64,000 bases of DNA from CAZYXZ01 sp964651395 (lineage in GTDB: Bacteria > Actinomycetota > Actinomycetes > BP-191). The notes beneath the pieces were generated by a model. That model worked only from the letters and a program-made list of their open reading frames with translations, ran no database searches and was not told the origin of the DNA. Below are positions 16,826 to 25,716 of this stretch, one piece after another. The stretch lies in contig CAZYXZ010000002.1 of the NCBI GenBank assembly GCA_964651395.1, positions 59,448-123,447 on the forward strand, given 5' to 3'. The position numbers and the translations under genes were made by a program. Every line of letters starts with the position of its first letter. Position 1 is the first letter of the stretch.

Positions 16826-18160
16826 GTGAGTCCCCGCCGGTTTGCCCTCGCGGCACTGCTGACGTGCCTGCTGGTCACGTCGTGCACGTCGGACAGCAAG
16901 GGCGTCGTGGTGGCCACCGTCGAGCGCGGCGACGTCACCGAGGTCGTGGACGCGCCGGCGGCTGTGGTCGCCCGGGTCCAGGCCACGTTGAGCGCGCCGG
17001 CGGCCGGGACGGTCGCCGAGGTCTTCGTCCGCGGCGGCGACCGGGTGAGCGCCGGTACGCCGTTGCTGCGCATCGACTCGCCGGCCGCCGTGGCCCGGCT
17101 CCGGCAGGCACGAGACGCGGACGCGGCTGCTGCGCGCGGGGTGCCGCGCGGCATCGCGGCGCCCGACCTGCTCGCGTTCCAGGCGCAGCTCGACGCGGCG
17201 GCCGCGGCCGGCTTCGCGGCCGCTCGTGCGGCGGCCGAGCAGGCGCCGGAGGAGAACCGCGCAGAGCTGCGGAAGCAGGTGCAGGAGGCGGAGGAGCGCT
17301 ACGCGCGAGCCAGCGCGCAGGCACGCGAGGCGCTGCGCGAGCTGCAGGCCGGACTCGGCAGCGTGGGCAACGCCGTCGTCGCCGTCGCCGGCGCCCAGCG
17401 GACGCAGACCAAAGCCGCGGTCGCCCTCGCCCAGAGTGCTGTGGACGCGCTCCTGGTCCGCGCACCGATCGCCGGCACGGTGCAGCTCGGTGGCCAAGGC
17501 GGCGGCGCACCGGGTGACCTGAGCAGCCTGATCGGCCAGCTGCCACCCGCGGTGCAGGGCCAGGCCGCCTCGGCACTGGGCAGCGGCGGCAGCGGCACCG
17601 CGCAGACCACGGTGCTCGACGTCCGGCCGGGGGTGCCGGTCGACGCGGGGACGGTCGTCGCGATGGTGTTCGACCTGTCCGGGCTCGGGCTGGTCGCCGA
17701 GGTCGACGAGACCGACGTGCTGCTGGTGCGCGCCGGGGTGCCGGCGAGCGTCGAGCTCGATGCGCTGCCGGGGGCGTCGTACGACGCGCTGGTCACGTCG
17801 GTCGAGCTGTCACCGACCACCTCGGCGCGCGGCGGTGTCACCTACCGCGTGCGGCTGCGCCTGGGTCCGGGCAAGGACCAGGACGGCCGGCCCGCCCCGG
17901 CGCCGCGGCCGGGCATGAGCGCGGTCGCCGGCCTGCGCGTCCGCGCTGCGCACGACGCCGTCGTCGTCCCTGCCGCCGCAGTGATCCGCAGCGGCAACCA
18001 CGACGCCGTCTGGGTGGTCCGCGACGGACGGGTGCGTCAGCAGGTCGTGACGCTGGGCGCGCAGGGCGACGACGTCGTGCAGGTGTCCCGCGGGCTCCGC
18101 CTGGGCGACCGTGTCGTCGTGCGCGGCGCCGACCTGGTGCGCGACGGCCAGCAGGTCTGA
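16826..18160 (+). CDS. HlyD/MacA-type periplasmic adaptor lipoprotein
   Basis: Adaptor of a MacAB-like ABC exporter. The 444-residue protein begins with a lipoprotein signal whose lipobox is VTSC (Cys about 21). Barrel and lipoyl half-motifs come next (SAPAAGTVAEVFVRGGDRVSAG shortened: SAPAAGTV, GDRVSAG), then an Ala/Glu-rich coiled coil (about 85-180), the second lipoyl half (LVRAPIAGTVQLGG), a Gly/Ser-rich insertion, and a beta-barrel domain. It is followed without a gap by the ATPase and permease genes. In a monoderm the adaptor would work outside the membrane without an outer-membrane channel. Confidence 0.82.
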   Translation: MSPRRFALAALLTCLLVTSCTSDSKGVVVATVERGDVTEVVDAPAAVVARVQATLSAPAAGTVAEVFVRGGDRVSAGTPLLRIDSPAAVARLRQARDADAAAARGVPRGIAAPDLLAFQAQLDAAAAAGFAAARAAAEQAPEENRAELRKQVQEAEERYARASAQAREALRELQAGLGSVGNAVVAVAGAQRTQTKAAVALAQSAVDALLVRAPIAGTVQLGGQGGGAPGDLSSLIGQLPPAVQGQAASALGSGGSGTAQTTVLDVRPGVPVDAGTVVAMVFDLSGLGLVAEVDETDVLLVRAGVPASVELDALPGASYDALVTSVELSPTTSARGGVTYRVRLRLGPGKDQDGRPAPAPRPGMSAVAGLRVRAAHDAVVVPAAAVIRSGNHDAVWVVRDGRVRQQVVTLGAQGDDVVQVSRGLRLGDRVVVRGADLVRDGQQV

Positions 18161-18886
18161 GTGCCTGTTCTCGAAGCGGTAGACGTCACGAAGGTCTACG
18201 AGCTCGAGGGCGTCACGGTCGAGGCGCTGCGCGGCGTCAGCATGACCGTCGACGAAGGCGACTACGTCGCCATCATGGGCCCGTCCGGCTCCGGCAAGTC
18301 CACGCTCATGCACCTGCTCGGCGGCCTCGACCGGCCGACGACCGGGCTCCTGCGCGTCGCCGGGCGCGACGTCGCGGCGCTGCGCGAGGACGAGATCGCT
18401 GCGGTCCGCAGCGCGACCATCGGCTTCGTCTTCCAGGCGTTCCAGCTCCTGCCGCGGACGTCCGCGGTCGGCAACGTCGCGCTGCCGCTCGTCTACCGCG
18501 GGGTCAAGCGCGCCGAGCGCCGCCGCCGCGCCGCGGAGGCCCTCGACCGGGTCGGCATGGCCCACCGGCTCGGCCACCGGCCGGGCCAGCTCTCCGGCGG
18601 CGAGCAGCAGCGGGTGGCGATCGCGCGTGCCCTCGTCGGCGAGCCGCAGGTGATCCTCGCCGACGAGCCGACCGGCAACCTCGACTCGCGCACCGGCGCG
18701 GAGGTCATGGAACTGCTCGGCCGGCTCAACGAGGAGCAGGGCGTGGCCGTGGTCCTCGTGACGCACGACGCCGAGGTGGCGATGCGCGCCCGCCGCGAGA
18801 TCCACGTCCGCGACGGCCTGCTCGACGCCCGGCCGTCGAGCAAGCCACGAGCGCGCCCGAGGCCGAGAAAGGCAGCGGCCTCGTGA
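18161..18886 (+). CDS. MacB/LolD-type ABC transporter ATP-binding protein
   Basis: A 241-residue ATPase with Walker A GPSGSGKST, the family Q-loop VFQAFQLLPRTSAVGNV, signature LSGGEQQRVAIARAL and Walker B VILADEPTGNLDS, followed by THDAEVA. These are textbook features of the MacB/LolD/FtsE group, which drives mechanotransmission-type exporters rather than classical channel transport. GTG 18161 follows directly on the adaptor stop. The Pro/Arg/Lys-rich tail (about 215-241) is unusual and overlaps the permease start by four bases. Confidence 0.9.
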   Translation: MPVLEAVDVTKVYELEGVTVEALRGVSMTVDEGDYVAIMGPSGSGKSTLMHLLGGLDRPTTGLLRVAGRDVAALREDEIAAVRSATIGFVFQAFQLLPRTSAVGNVALPLVYRGVKRAERRRRAAEALDRVGMAHRLGHRPGQLSGGEQQRVAIARALVGEPQVILADEPTGNLDSRTGAEVMELLGRLNEEQGVAVVLVTHDAEVAMRARREIHVRDGLLDARPSSKPRARPRPRKAAAS

Positions 18887-20067
18887 GGCTGGCCGAGGCA
18901 TGGCGCGTCGCCATCGAGGCGCTGCGCGCCAACCGGCTCCGCAGCGCGCTGACGATGCTCGGCGTCGTCATCGGGGTCGCCGCGGTCGTCCTGCTCGTCT
19001 CCATCGGCGCCGGCGCGAAGCGCGAGGTGGAGACGCAGGTGCAGGGTCTCGGCTCGAACCTGCTGATCGTCGTACCGGGGGAGTTCAGCTTCGGTGCGGC
19101 GCCCACGGCGAGCCGGCTCAAGCTGCCCGACGTCGAGCTGGTCGGCCGGGTCGTGGGCGACCAGCGGCGCGTGGCCGCGACCGTGTCGAGCGGCGAGCTC
19201 GCGCGGGTCGGCGCCAACGAGCTGTTCGTCACCGTGCAGGGCACGACCGAGACCGTGCCACTCGTCTTCGACCGGCCGATCGCCCGCGGCTCGTACCTGC
19301 GCCGCAGCGACATCGACACGCGCCGCCGGGTCGCGGTGCTCGGGTCGGAGACCGCCCGCCGCCTCTTCGGCGACCGCGACCCGCTCGGCCGGCAGCTCGT
19401 GCTGGCCGGAGTGCGGTTCCGGGTCATCGGCGTCTTCACGTCGGTGGGATCGGCGTTCGGCGTCGACCGCGACCAGGACGTGCACATCCCGATCACCGCG
19501 GCGCAGCGGCTGCTGGACACGCAACGCGTCGACGGGGTGGCCGTGAAGGCGCCCAGCACCCGCGGGATCGAAAGCCTCGGCGACCGGATCACCCTGGCCC
19601 TGACCGAGCGCTATCCGGGTGAGCGGTTCAGCTCGGTGACGCAGAGCCAGATCCTGGGCGCGGTCGGCCGCATCCTCAGGCTGCTCACGCTGGTGCTCGC
19701 GGCGATCGCCGGGATCAGCCTGCTGGTCGGCGGCGTCGGCGTGTCCAACATCATGCTGGTGAGCGTGCGCGAGCGGACCCGGGAGATCGGGCTGCGCAAG
19801 GCAGTCGGCGCACGGCAGCGCGACATCCTGATGCAGTTCCTCATCGAGGCGGTCGTCCTGACCAGCGTCGGTGGACTGGTCGGCATCGGGCTCGGCATCG
19901 GCGGCGCGCTGGCGCTGCGCGCGACGACGCCACTGCCCGCGGAGATCGCGTGGTGGTCGCCGGTGCTGGCCTTTTGCGTCTCGGCCGCGGTCGGTGTCTT
20001 CTTCGGCGTCTTCCCCGCACGCCGTGCGGGGCGGTTGGATCCCGTCGTGGCCCTTCGGACGGAGTGA
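18883..20067 (+). CDS. MacB-like ABC transporter permease
   Basis: A 394-residue permease with one N-terminal helix (NRLRSALTMLGVVIGVAAVVLL), cited here by its NRLRSALTMLG start, a large extracytoplasmic MacB-type domain (about 45-265), and three C-terminal FtsX helices with RTREIGLRKAVGARQRDI. It couples to the preceding ATPase (GTGA overlap) and adaptor to form a tripartite-like exporter, probably for a peptide, antibiotic or lipid. Substrate unknown. acuC begins one base after its stop. Confidence 0.9.
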   Translation: MRLAEAWRVAIEALRANRLRSALTMLGVVIGVAAVVLLVSIGAGAKREVETQVQGLGSNLLIVVPGEFSFGAAPTASRLKLPDVELVGRVVGDQRRVAATVSSGELARVGANELFVTVQGTTETVPLVFDRPIARGSYLRRSDIDTRRRVAVLGSETARRLFGDRDPLGRQLVLAGVRFRVIGVFTSVGSAFGVDRDQDVHIPITAAQRLLDTQRVDGVAVKAPSTRGIESLGDRITLALTERYPGERFSSVTQSQILGAVGRILRLLTLVLAAIAGISLLVGGVGVSNIMLVSVRERTREIGLRKAVGARQRDILMQFLIEAVVLTSVGGLVGIGLGIGGALALRATTPLPAEIAWWSPVLAFCVSAAVGVFFGVFPARRAGRLDPVVALRTE

Positions 20068-20068
20068 G

Positions 20069-21259
20069 ATGTCCACCAGCACGCTCGTGGTCTGGGACGA
20101 CGAGCTCGCGCGCTACGACTTCGGCCCGTCGCACCCGCTGCGACCGTTGCGGCTCGAGCTGACCATCGGCCTGGCCCGCGAGCTCGGGCTGCTCAGCCGG
20201 CCCGGCGTCACCGTCTGCGCGCCCGAGCCGGTCGAGGAGGACGTCCTCAACCTCGTGCACGACCCCGACTACGTCGAGGCGGTCCGCCGGGCGCCCGAGG
20301 ACCTCGAGCAGCGGCTCGCCGTCCGCTACGGGCTGGGGCCCGGTGACAACCCGATCTTCCCGCGCATGCACGAGGCCGCCGCGCTGGTCACCGGCGGCAG
20401 CGTCGCGGCGGCGCGCGCGGTCTGGCAGGGGGACGCGGAGCACGCGGTCAACCTGGCCGGTGGCCTGCACCACGCGCTCCGCGCCCGGGCGAGCGGCTTC
20501 TGCGTGTACGACGACCCGGCCGTCGCGATCGCCTGGCTACTGACCCAGGGCGCGGAGCGCGTCGCGTACGTCGACGTCGACGTGCACCACGGCGACGGCG
20601 TGCAGGTCGCGTTCTACGGCGACCCCCGGGTCCTCACGGTCAGCCTGCACGAGAGCGGGACGACGCTGTTCCCCGGCACCGGCTTCCCCGAGGAGACCGG
20701 CACCGGCGACGGCCTCGGCACGAGCGTCAACGTCGCGCTGCCGGTCGGCACCGACGACGCCGGCTGGCTGCGGGCTTTCACGGCCGTCGTCCCCCAGGTG
20801 CTGGCGGCCTACCGGCCGCAGGTGCTCGTCACGCAGCTCGGCTGTGACACGCACACGCTCGACCCGCTCGCGCACCTCATGCTTTCCGTCGACGGCCAGC
20901 GCGCGGCGTACCGGCTGCTGCACGAGCTGGCCCACCGGCACTGCGACGGCCGGTGGGTCGTCCTCGGCGGCGGTGGCTACGAGATCGTCCAGGTCGTGCC
21001 GCGGTCCTGGACCGGCGTGCTGTCGGAGGTGGTCGGCGGCACGCTGCCGGAGCAGACGCCGGAGTCGTGGCGCGAGTGGGCGGCGGCCCGCAGCGGCGAG
21101 CGCGCCCCGGTCAACCTCTCCGACGGCCGGGACCCGACCTGGACGCCGTGGTCCGGGGAGGCCGACGTGCGCGACCCGGTCGACCGCGCGGTCGCGGCCA
21201 CCCGCAGCCTGGCGTTCCCGCTGCTCGGGCTCGACCCGGTCGCCCCAGCGCAGACGTGA
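20069..21259 (+). CDS. acuC: Acetoin utilization protein AcuC-like histone deacetylase family enzyme
   Basis: A 396-residue arginase-fold, zinc-dependent deacetylase. The HDAC core is visible: NLAGGLHHALRARASGFCVYDD, cited by GGLHHA and FCVYDD; the zinc motif DVDVHHGDGVQ; SLHESG; and GGGGYEI near the C-terminus. In Bacillus, AcuC deacetylates acetyl-CoA synthetase, so regulation of acetate metabolism is a fair guess. It is separated from the exporter permease by one base, though the functions look unrelated. No acuAB genes are nearby. Confidence 0.88.
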   Translation: MSTSTLVVWDDELARYDFGPSHPLRPLRLELTIGLARELGLLSRPGVTVCAPEPVEEDVLNLVHDPDYVEAVRRAPEDLEQRLAVRYGLGPGDNPIFPRMHEAAALVTGGSVAAARAVWQGDAEHAVNLAGGLHHALRARASGFCVYDDPAVAIAWLLTQGAERVAYVDVDVHHGDGVQVAFYGDPRVLTVSLHESGTTLFPGTGFPEETGTGDGLGTSVNVALPVGTDDAGWLRAFTAVVPQVLAAYRPQVLVTQLGCDTHTLDPLAHLMLSVDGQRAAYRLLHELAHRHCDGRWVVLGGGGYEIVQVVPRSWTGVLSEVVGGTLPEQTPESWREWAAARSGERAPVNLSDGRDPTWTPWSGEADVRDPVDRAVAATRSLAFPLLGLDPVAPAQT

Positions 21260-21331
21260 GAAACGCCCTTTCCTGGCCCGTCGCCCCACCATTGGGCCAT
21301 TCGGCCCTATGCACGAAGTCCCAGACTGCTC

Positions 21332-21354
21332 TATAACCCCACTAGACACGTGGG
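21332..21354 (+). promoter_or_regulatory. Possible promoter and operator upstream of the HTH-bS22 genes
   Basis: TATAAC (21332-21337) resembles a -10 element and is directly followed by an inverted repeat CCCAC-N7-GTGGG (21338-21354). It lies in the 151-base gap ahead of the small HTH gene. The -35 is not clear. Confidence 0.3.
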
Positions 21355-21410
21355 TCGTGACCATCGTCGGTGGGGAAGCCGACGCATGCCCGCGCAGGAC
21401 CAGGTGCGTA

Positions 21411-21608
21411 ATGGCTACGAACAACCTCGGCGAGGTGCGCTTTCTCACGATCGCCGAAGTGGCGACCGTCATGCGCGTCTCGAAGATGACCGTCTACCGG
21501 CTCGTGCACTCGGGCGAGCTGACCGCCGTACGGATCGGGCGCTCCTTCCGCGTCCCCGAGCAGGCGGTGCACGACTACCTCCGTGCGGCCTTCATCGAGG
21601 CCGGCTGA
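21411..21608 (+). CDS. Excisionase-family (MerR-like) small DNA-binding protein
   Basis: A 65-residue helix-turn-helix protein: FLTIAEVATVMRVSKMTVYR, then a wing VRIGRSFRVPEQAVHDYL. It is the AlpA/Xis-like class related to BldC but distinct from the bldC gene at 60040. Chromosomal actinobacterial members of this class are usually transcription factors, not phage excisionases, and no mobile element is seen here. ATG 21411 gives the normal family length; the longer frame is an acuC shadow. The bS22 gene follows after 85 bases. Confidence 0.85.
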   Translation: MATNNLGEVRFLTIAEVATVMRVSKMTVYRLVHSGELTAVRIGRSFRVPEQAVHDYLRAAFIEAG

Positions 21609-21693
21609 CCGTTCCGGCTGCGGCCGGGATATCGTGCACGTTCGCGTCGCTGGCGCGACGACCCGACATCGTGAGCAGTGAGGAAGCCGTTTC

Positions 21694-21792
21694 GTGGGCT
21701 CGGTCATCAAGAAGCGTCGCAAGCGCATGGCGAAGAAGAAGCACCGCAAGCTGCTGAAGAAGACGCGCATCCAGCGCCGCAACAAGAAGTAG
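21694..21792 (+). CDS. bS22-type ribosomal protein (AURKAIP1/COX24 domain)
   Basis: A 32-residue, extremely basic peptide (18 of 32 residues Lys or Arg) beginning MGSVIKKRRKRMAKKKHRK and ending QRRNKK. It closely matches the short actinobacterial ribosomal protein bS22 of mycobacterial ribosomes, also annotated as an AURKAIP1/COX24 domain protein. The start is GTG 21694, after an AGGAAG-like ribosome site at 21681-21686. It lies between the HTH gene and the SAM hydrolase gene and is short enough to be missed by gene callers. Confidence 0.85.
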   Translation: MGSVIKKRRKRMAKKKHRKLLKKTRIQRRNKK

Positions 21793-21797
21793 CCCCC

Positions 21798-22676
21798 GTG
21801 CACGGCTGGGTCACGTTCCTCTCCGACTACGGCCTCGAGGACGCCTTCGTCGGTGTCTGCCACGGTGTCATCGCGCGCATCGCCCCGGACGTCCGGGTCG
21901 TCGACGTGTGCCACCAGATCGCGCCGCAGAGCGTGGAGCAGGGTGCGGTGACGCTGGCCGCCGCGGTGCCCTACCTCCCGGTCGGCATCCACCTGGCCAT
22001 CGTCGACCCCGGTGTCGGCACGAAGCGACGCGGCCTGGCCGTCCGTACGGCGTCCGGCTCGATCCTGGTCGGCCCGGACAACGGGCTGCTCTCCCTCGCG
22101 TGGGACGAGCTCGGGGGCGTCGACGCCGCGCACGAGCTGGTGAACGACGCGTACTTCCTGCCCAACCGGGCGAAGACGTTCCACGGCCGCGACGTGTTCG
22201 CGCCGGTCGCCGCGCACCTGGCCAACGGCCTGGAGATGACCGAGCTCGGGCCGGTCGTCACGGAGACGAGTCTCGTGCGCATCGAGCTGCGCGAGCCGAT
22301 CGAGCACGACGACCACGTGCACGGCGAGGTGCGGTCCGTGGACCACTTCGGCAACCTTGCCCTCAACGTCCACCGCACCGACCTGGAAGCGGCGGGCATC
22401 ACGCTCGGCGACGACCTGGAGCTCCGGCTCAACGGCCGGACGATGGTCGTGCCGTTCCGCTGGACCTTCGGCGAGGTCGCGCCGGGCCGGGTGGCCGTGT
22501 GCGAGGACTCGTTCCGCCACATCACGATCGCCGTGAACCTCGGCCACGCCGCGAAGACGCTCAAGGCCGGCCGTGGCGACCCGGTCGTGCTCTCACGCGT
22601 GCCCAAGCCCGCCGCGACCTCCAGCGAGCCGATCGGCGTCCTGAGCCCGCCGCCCCAGCCCTCCACCTTCGGCTAG
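21798..22676 (+). CDS. S-adenosyl-L-methionine hydrolase (adenosine-forming), DUF62 family
   Basis: The enzyme splits SAM with water (hydroxide) to adenosine and methionine. The 292-residue protein starts with the family motif VTFLSDYG, has VDPGVGT and VGPDNGLLS, and FHGRDVFAPVAAHLANG with the conserved Arg/Asp. There is no fluorinase- or chlorinase-specific loop that I can recognise, so simple hydrolysis is more likely than halogenation. GTG 21798 lies five bases after the bS22 stop. The C-terminal 25 residues (Pro/Ser-rich) look disordered. Confidence 0.85.
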   Translation: MHGWVTFLSDYGLEDAFVGVCHGVIARIAPDVRVVDVCHQIAPQSVEQGAVTLAAAVPYLPVGIHLAIVDPGVGTKRRGLAVRTASGSILVGPDNGLLSLAWDELGGVDAAHELVNDAYFLPNRAKTFHGRDVFAPVAAHLANGLEMTELGPVVTETSLVRIELREPIEHDDHVHGEVRSVDHFGNLALNVHRTDLEAAGITLGDDLELRLNGRTMVVPFRWTFGEVAPGRVAVCEDSFRHITIAVNLGHAAKTLKAGRGDPVVLSRVPKPAATSSEPIGVLSPPPQPSTFG

Positions 22677-22734
22677 GTCCGTGTGACGGCAATCACGTTG
22701 CCCGCGGAGCCCTGCCCACACTAGGTTGCCGGTA

Positions 22735-22752
22735 CTAAGTTAACGACGTTAG
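22735..22752. promoter_or_regulatory. Putative TetR operator upstream of the MMPL-tetR operon
   Basis: An 18-base element with outer arms CTAA (22735-22738) and TTAG (22749-22752) encloses an inner odd palindrome TAACG-A-CGTTA (22741-22751). It lies 10 bases ahead of the MMPL start codon, where a repressor would block initiation. The TetR-family gene directly after the transporter is the natural candidate to bind it. Confidence 0.45.
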
Positions 22753-22761
22753 GGAGAAGTC

Positions 22762-24975
22762 GTGTACCGGTCGCTCGGGCTGTTCGTCGTACGCCGCAGG
22801 GTCGCCATCCTCGTCGCCTCCGTGATCGGGCTGGTCCTGGCCGGCGCGTTCGGCGGCAGCGTGACGAAGGTGCTCTCGACCGGCGGCTTCCAGGACCCCG
22901 CGGCGCCGTCGACCCGGGCGGAACGGAGCCTCGCCGAGACCTTCGGCTCCGGGGAGCCGAACATGGTCCTGCTGGTCACCGCGCGCGGGGGCGACGTCGA
23001 CACCGCCAGCATCGCCGGCCAGGCCGCGCTGCTGACCCAGGAGCTCGGCCGCGAGCCGGGCGTCACGCAGTCGGCGTCGTACTGGACGCTCGGCCGCCCC
23101 GCGCCGCTGGCCAGCACCGACCACAAGCAGGGCCTGGTGCTCGCGTTCATCGAGGGTAGCGAGGACGACGTCCGCGACCGGATCGACGTGCTCGGTCCGA
23201 AGTACACGCGCGTCCAGGGGGATCTGGACATCAAGGTCGGCGGCGTCGCGGAGGCCTACCGCCAGGTCGGCACCCAGATCGAGCACGATCTCACCCGCGC
23301 GGAGATGGTGGCGCTCCCGTTGACGCTCATCCTGCTGGTCCTCGTGTTCGGCTCGGTGGTGGCGGCGTCCCTGCCGCTCGCCGTCGGCGCCTTCGCGGTC
23401 ATCGGCACGCTGCTGCTGCTGCGCATGATCGCCGCGGTCACGGACGTCTCGATCTTCGCGCTCAACCTGACCACCGCGATGGGCCTGGGCCTGGCCATCG
23501 ACTACAGCCTGTTCACCGTCTCGCGGTTCCGCGAGGAGCTGCGGCACGGCCGCAGCGTCGAGGACGCGGTCGTGCGCACCGTCGAGACGGCCGGCCGGAC
23601 GATCGCGTTCAGCGCACTGACCGTGGGCATCTCACTGGCCGCGCTCGTGGTCTTCCCGCTCTACTTCCTGCGTTCCTTCGCGTACGCCGGCATCGGCGTC
23701 GCGCTGCTCGCAGCGGTCGGTGCCGTGGTCGTGCTGCCGGCCCTGCTGGCGGTCCTCGGCGCGCGCGTGGACAAGCTCACGCTCTGGCACCGCGAACCGA
23801 AGGAGGTCGGCGAGGGCTTCTGGCACCGTCTCGCGATGGCCGTCATGCGCCGGCCGATCCCGATCGCCACCGTCGTGGTGCTCTTCCTCGTCTTCCTCGG
23901 CCTGCCGTTCCTCGGCGTGAAGTTCGGCCTCCCCGACGACCGCGTGCTGCCGAAGTCGGCGCCCGCGCACGTCGTCTCCGACCAGATCCGCACGAACTTC
24001 GCCGCGAACGAGACCAACCCGATCCTCGTCGTGTCGACCGGCCAGGACCCGATGGCCACCAACAAGGCGGCCATCACGGCCTACGCGAACCACCTGTCCG
24101 CGGTGCGCGGGGTCGCGCGGGTCGACACGATCATCGGCTCGTTCATCGGCGGCCGTCTCGTGGCGCCGCCCGGCCCGGCCGCGCAGCGCTTCCGCGGCGA
24201 CGGGACGACCTGGCTGTCCGTCGTACCCGGTATCGAGGCCATGTCGATCGAGGCCGAGCAGCTCGTGAAGGAGGTGCGCGCGCTGCGGCCGCCCTTCCCG
24301 GTCGTGATCGGCGGCCAGTCGGCGCAGCTGGTCGACTCGAAGGCGTCCATCTTCAGCCGCGTGCCCCTCGCAGCGGGGCTGATCGGGCTCACGACCTTCG
24401 TGCTGCTGTTCCTGATGTTCGGCAGCATCCTGGTCCCCGTGAAGGCGCTGGTGCTCAACCTGCTCAGCCTGTCCGCCACCTTCGGCGCGATGGTCTGGAT
24501 CTTCCAGGAGGGGCACCTGTCCGGCCTGCTCGGCTTCACGGCCACCGGCATCCTCGACACGACGACGCCGATCCTGATGTTCTGCGTCGCGTTCGGGCTG
24601 TCGATGGACTACGAGGTCTTCCTGCTCTCGCGGATCAAGGAGGAGCACGACCGCACCGGCTTCAACGTCCAGGCCGTGGCCGCCGGTCTCGAGCACACTG
24701 GCCGCATCGTCACCGCCGCGGCCGCGATCCTGGCTGTGGTCTTCCTCGCCTTCGGCACGTCGCAGGTGACGTTCATCAAGCTGTTCGGCATCGGGCTGAC
24801 GCTCGCCGTCATCATGGACGCCACGCTGATCCGCGCCACCCTCGTGCCGGCGTTCATGCGCCTGGCCGGCGAGCTCAACTGGTGGGCGCCGGGGCCGCTC
24901 AAGCGGGTGTACGAGCGGTTCTCCCTCAGTGAGTCCGCACCGGAGGAGCCGGCTCCCGTGCTGGCACACCACTGA
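22762..24975 (+). CDS. MMPL/RND family transporter
   Basis: A 737-residue, 12-helix RND-superfamily transporter of the actinobacterial MMPL class, which exports lipids or drugs using proton flow. Two repeats each have a helix pair with the proton-relay Asp: GLGLAIDYSLFTVSRFREE and GLSMDYEVFLLSRIKEE. Each half carries an external porter loop (about 50-180 and 400-530). GTG 22762 follows GGGAGA in the operator region. The tetR gene overlaps its stop by one base, pointing to substrate-induced expression. The substrate is unknown; no lipid synthesis genes adjoin. Confidence 0.88.
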   Translation: MYRSLGLFVVRRRVAILVASVIGLVLAGAFGGSVTKVLSTGGFQDPAAPSTRAERSLAETFGSGEPNMVLLVTARGGDVDTASIAGQAALLTQELGREPGVTQSASYWTLGRPAPLASTDHKQGLVLAFIEGSEDDVRDRIDVLGPKYTRVQGDLDIKVGGVAEAYRQVGTQIEHDLTRAEMVALPLTLILLVLVFGSVVAASLPLAVGAFAVIGTLLLLRMIAAVTDVSIFALNLTTAMGLGLAIDYSLFTVSRFREELRHGRSVEDAVVRTVETAGRTIAFSALTVGISLAALVVFPLYFLRSFAYAGIGVALLAAVGAVVVLPALLAVLGARVDKLTLWHREPKEVGEGFWHRLAMAVMRRPIPIATVVVLFLVFLGLPFLGVKFGLPDDRVLPKSAPAHVVSDQIRTNFAANETNPILVVSTGQDPMATNKAAITAYANHLSAVRGVARVDTIIGSFIGGRLVAPPGPAAQRFRGDGTTWLSVVPGIEAMSIEAEQLVKEVRALRPPFPVVIGGQSAQLVDSKASIFSRVPLAAGLIGLTTFVLLFLMFGSILVPVKALVLNLLSLSATFGAMVWIFQEGHLSGLLGFTATGILDTTTPILMFCVAFGLSMDYEVFLLSRIKEEHDRTGFNVQAVAAGLEHTGRIVTAAAAILAVVFLAFGTSQVTFIKLFGIGLTLAVIMDATLIRATLVPAFMRLAGELNWWAPGPLKRVYERFSLSESAPEEPAPVLAHH

Positions 24976-25622
24976 TGCCGCGTACGCCGACCGCAGTGCG
25001 CAGGCCGCGCGCGCGGCGTGGCGACGGCGAGCTGCTGCGCACCGAGATCCTCGCGGCGGCGGAGCGGCTGCTGGCGGCCACCGGGGACGAGGACGCCGTG
25101 TCCATCCGGGCGATCGCCGACGCCGTCGGCGTCACGCCGCCGTCGATCTACCTGCACTTCCCGGACAAGGACGCGCTGATCACCGCGGTGTGCGAGGCGC
25201 GCTTCCGGGACTTCGACGAGCGGCTCGAGGCGGCTGCGGCCCGGGCCTCGGACCCGCTGGAGTCGATGCGGCTGCGCGCTCGTGCCTACCTCGACTTCGG
25301 CCGCGAGCACCCAGAGCACTACCGCATCCTGTTCATGACCCGCAGCACGCACGGTCACGGTGTCGCCGACACCGGCGGCGAGGTAGGCGGCGCGGCCTTC
25401 CAGCACCTGGTCGCGGCGGTTCAGGCGTGCATGGACGCGGGCATCTTCACCGCGCGTGACCCGCAGGCCACAGCGATCACCGTCTGGGCCGCGATGCACG
25501 GGCTCACGTCGTTGCTGATCTCCCGGCCCGGCTTCCCGTGGCCACACGTCGACGACCTGGTGCACGAGGTGCTCGACGTGCACGAGCGCGGCCTGCTCAG
25601 CCCCCGGGCGCGCAAGGTCTGA
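24975..25622 (+). CDS. TetR family transcriptional regulator
   Basis: A 215-residue repressor-type protein. Its N-terminal DNA-binding domain contains VSIRAIADAVGVTPPSIYLH, the classic TetR helix-turn-helix (about residues 37-56). The C-terminal domain (about 85-205), with GLTSLLISRPGFPW, would bind a ligand. The first 18 residues are very basic. The gene overlaps the MMPL stop by one base, so it probably controls its own operon through the palindrome at 22735-22752. Confidence 0.85.
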   Translation: MPRTPTAVRRPRARRGDGELLRTEILAAAERLLAATGDEDAVSIRAIADAVGVTPPSIYLHFPDKDALITAVCEARFRDFDERLEAAAARASDPLESMRLRARAYLDFGREHPEHYRILFMTRSTHGHGVADTGGEVGGAAFQHLVAAVQACMDAGIFTARDPQATAITVWAAMHGLTSLLISRPGFPWPHVDDLVHEVLDVHERGLLSPRARKV

Positions 25623-25669
25623 CCAAGGGCGCCACCTGCGCGTTTACCGGGGTGAAACCGGGCCGACGT

Positions 25670-25675
25670 AGACTC
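25670..25675 (+). promoter_or_regulatory. -10 element TAGACT upstream of the SDR gene
   Basis: TAGACT (25670-25675) fits TANNNT and lies 41 bases before ATG 25717. A TTGAGGTG ribosome site follows, so this message would carry a short leader. Confidence 0.35.
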
Positions 25676-25716
25676 GCCGCTGCGAGCTGCCCAGATTTCC
25701 CCACATTTGAGGTGTC

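Noticed and set aside
21411..21608. Excisionase-like gene as a mark of a prophage or integrative element
   Set aside because: No integrase, attachment repeat or tRNA is nearby, and flanking genes are core actinobacterial genes. Such small HTH proteins are common chromosomal regulators.
21798..22676. Fluorinase or chlorinase
   Set aside because: The protein belongs to the same superfamily, but I see no halogenase-specific loop; the common SAM hydrolase is the better call.
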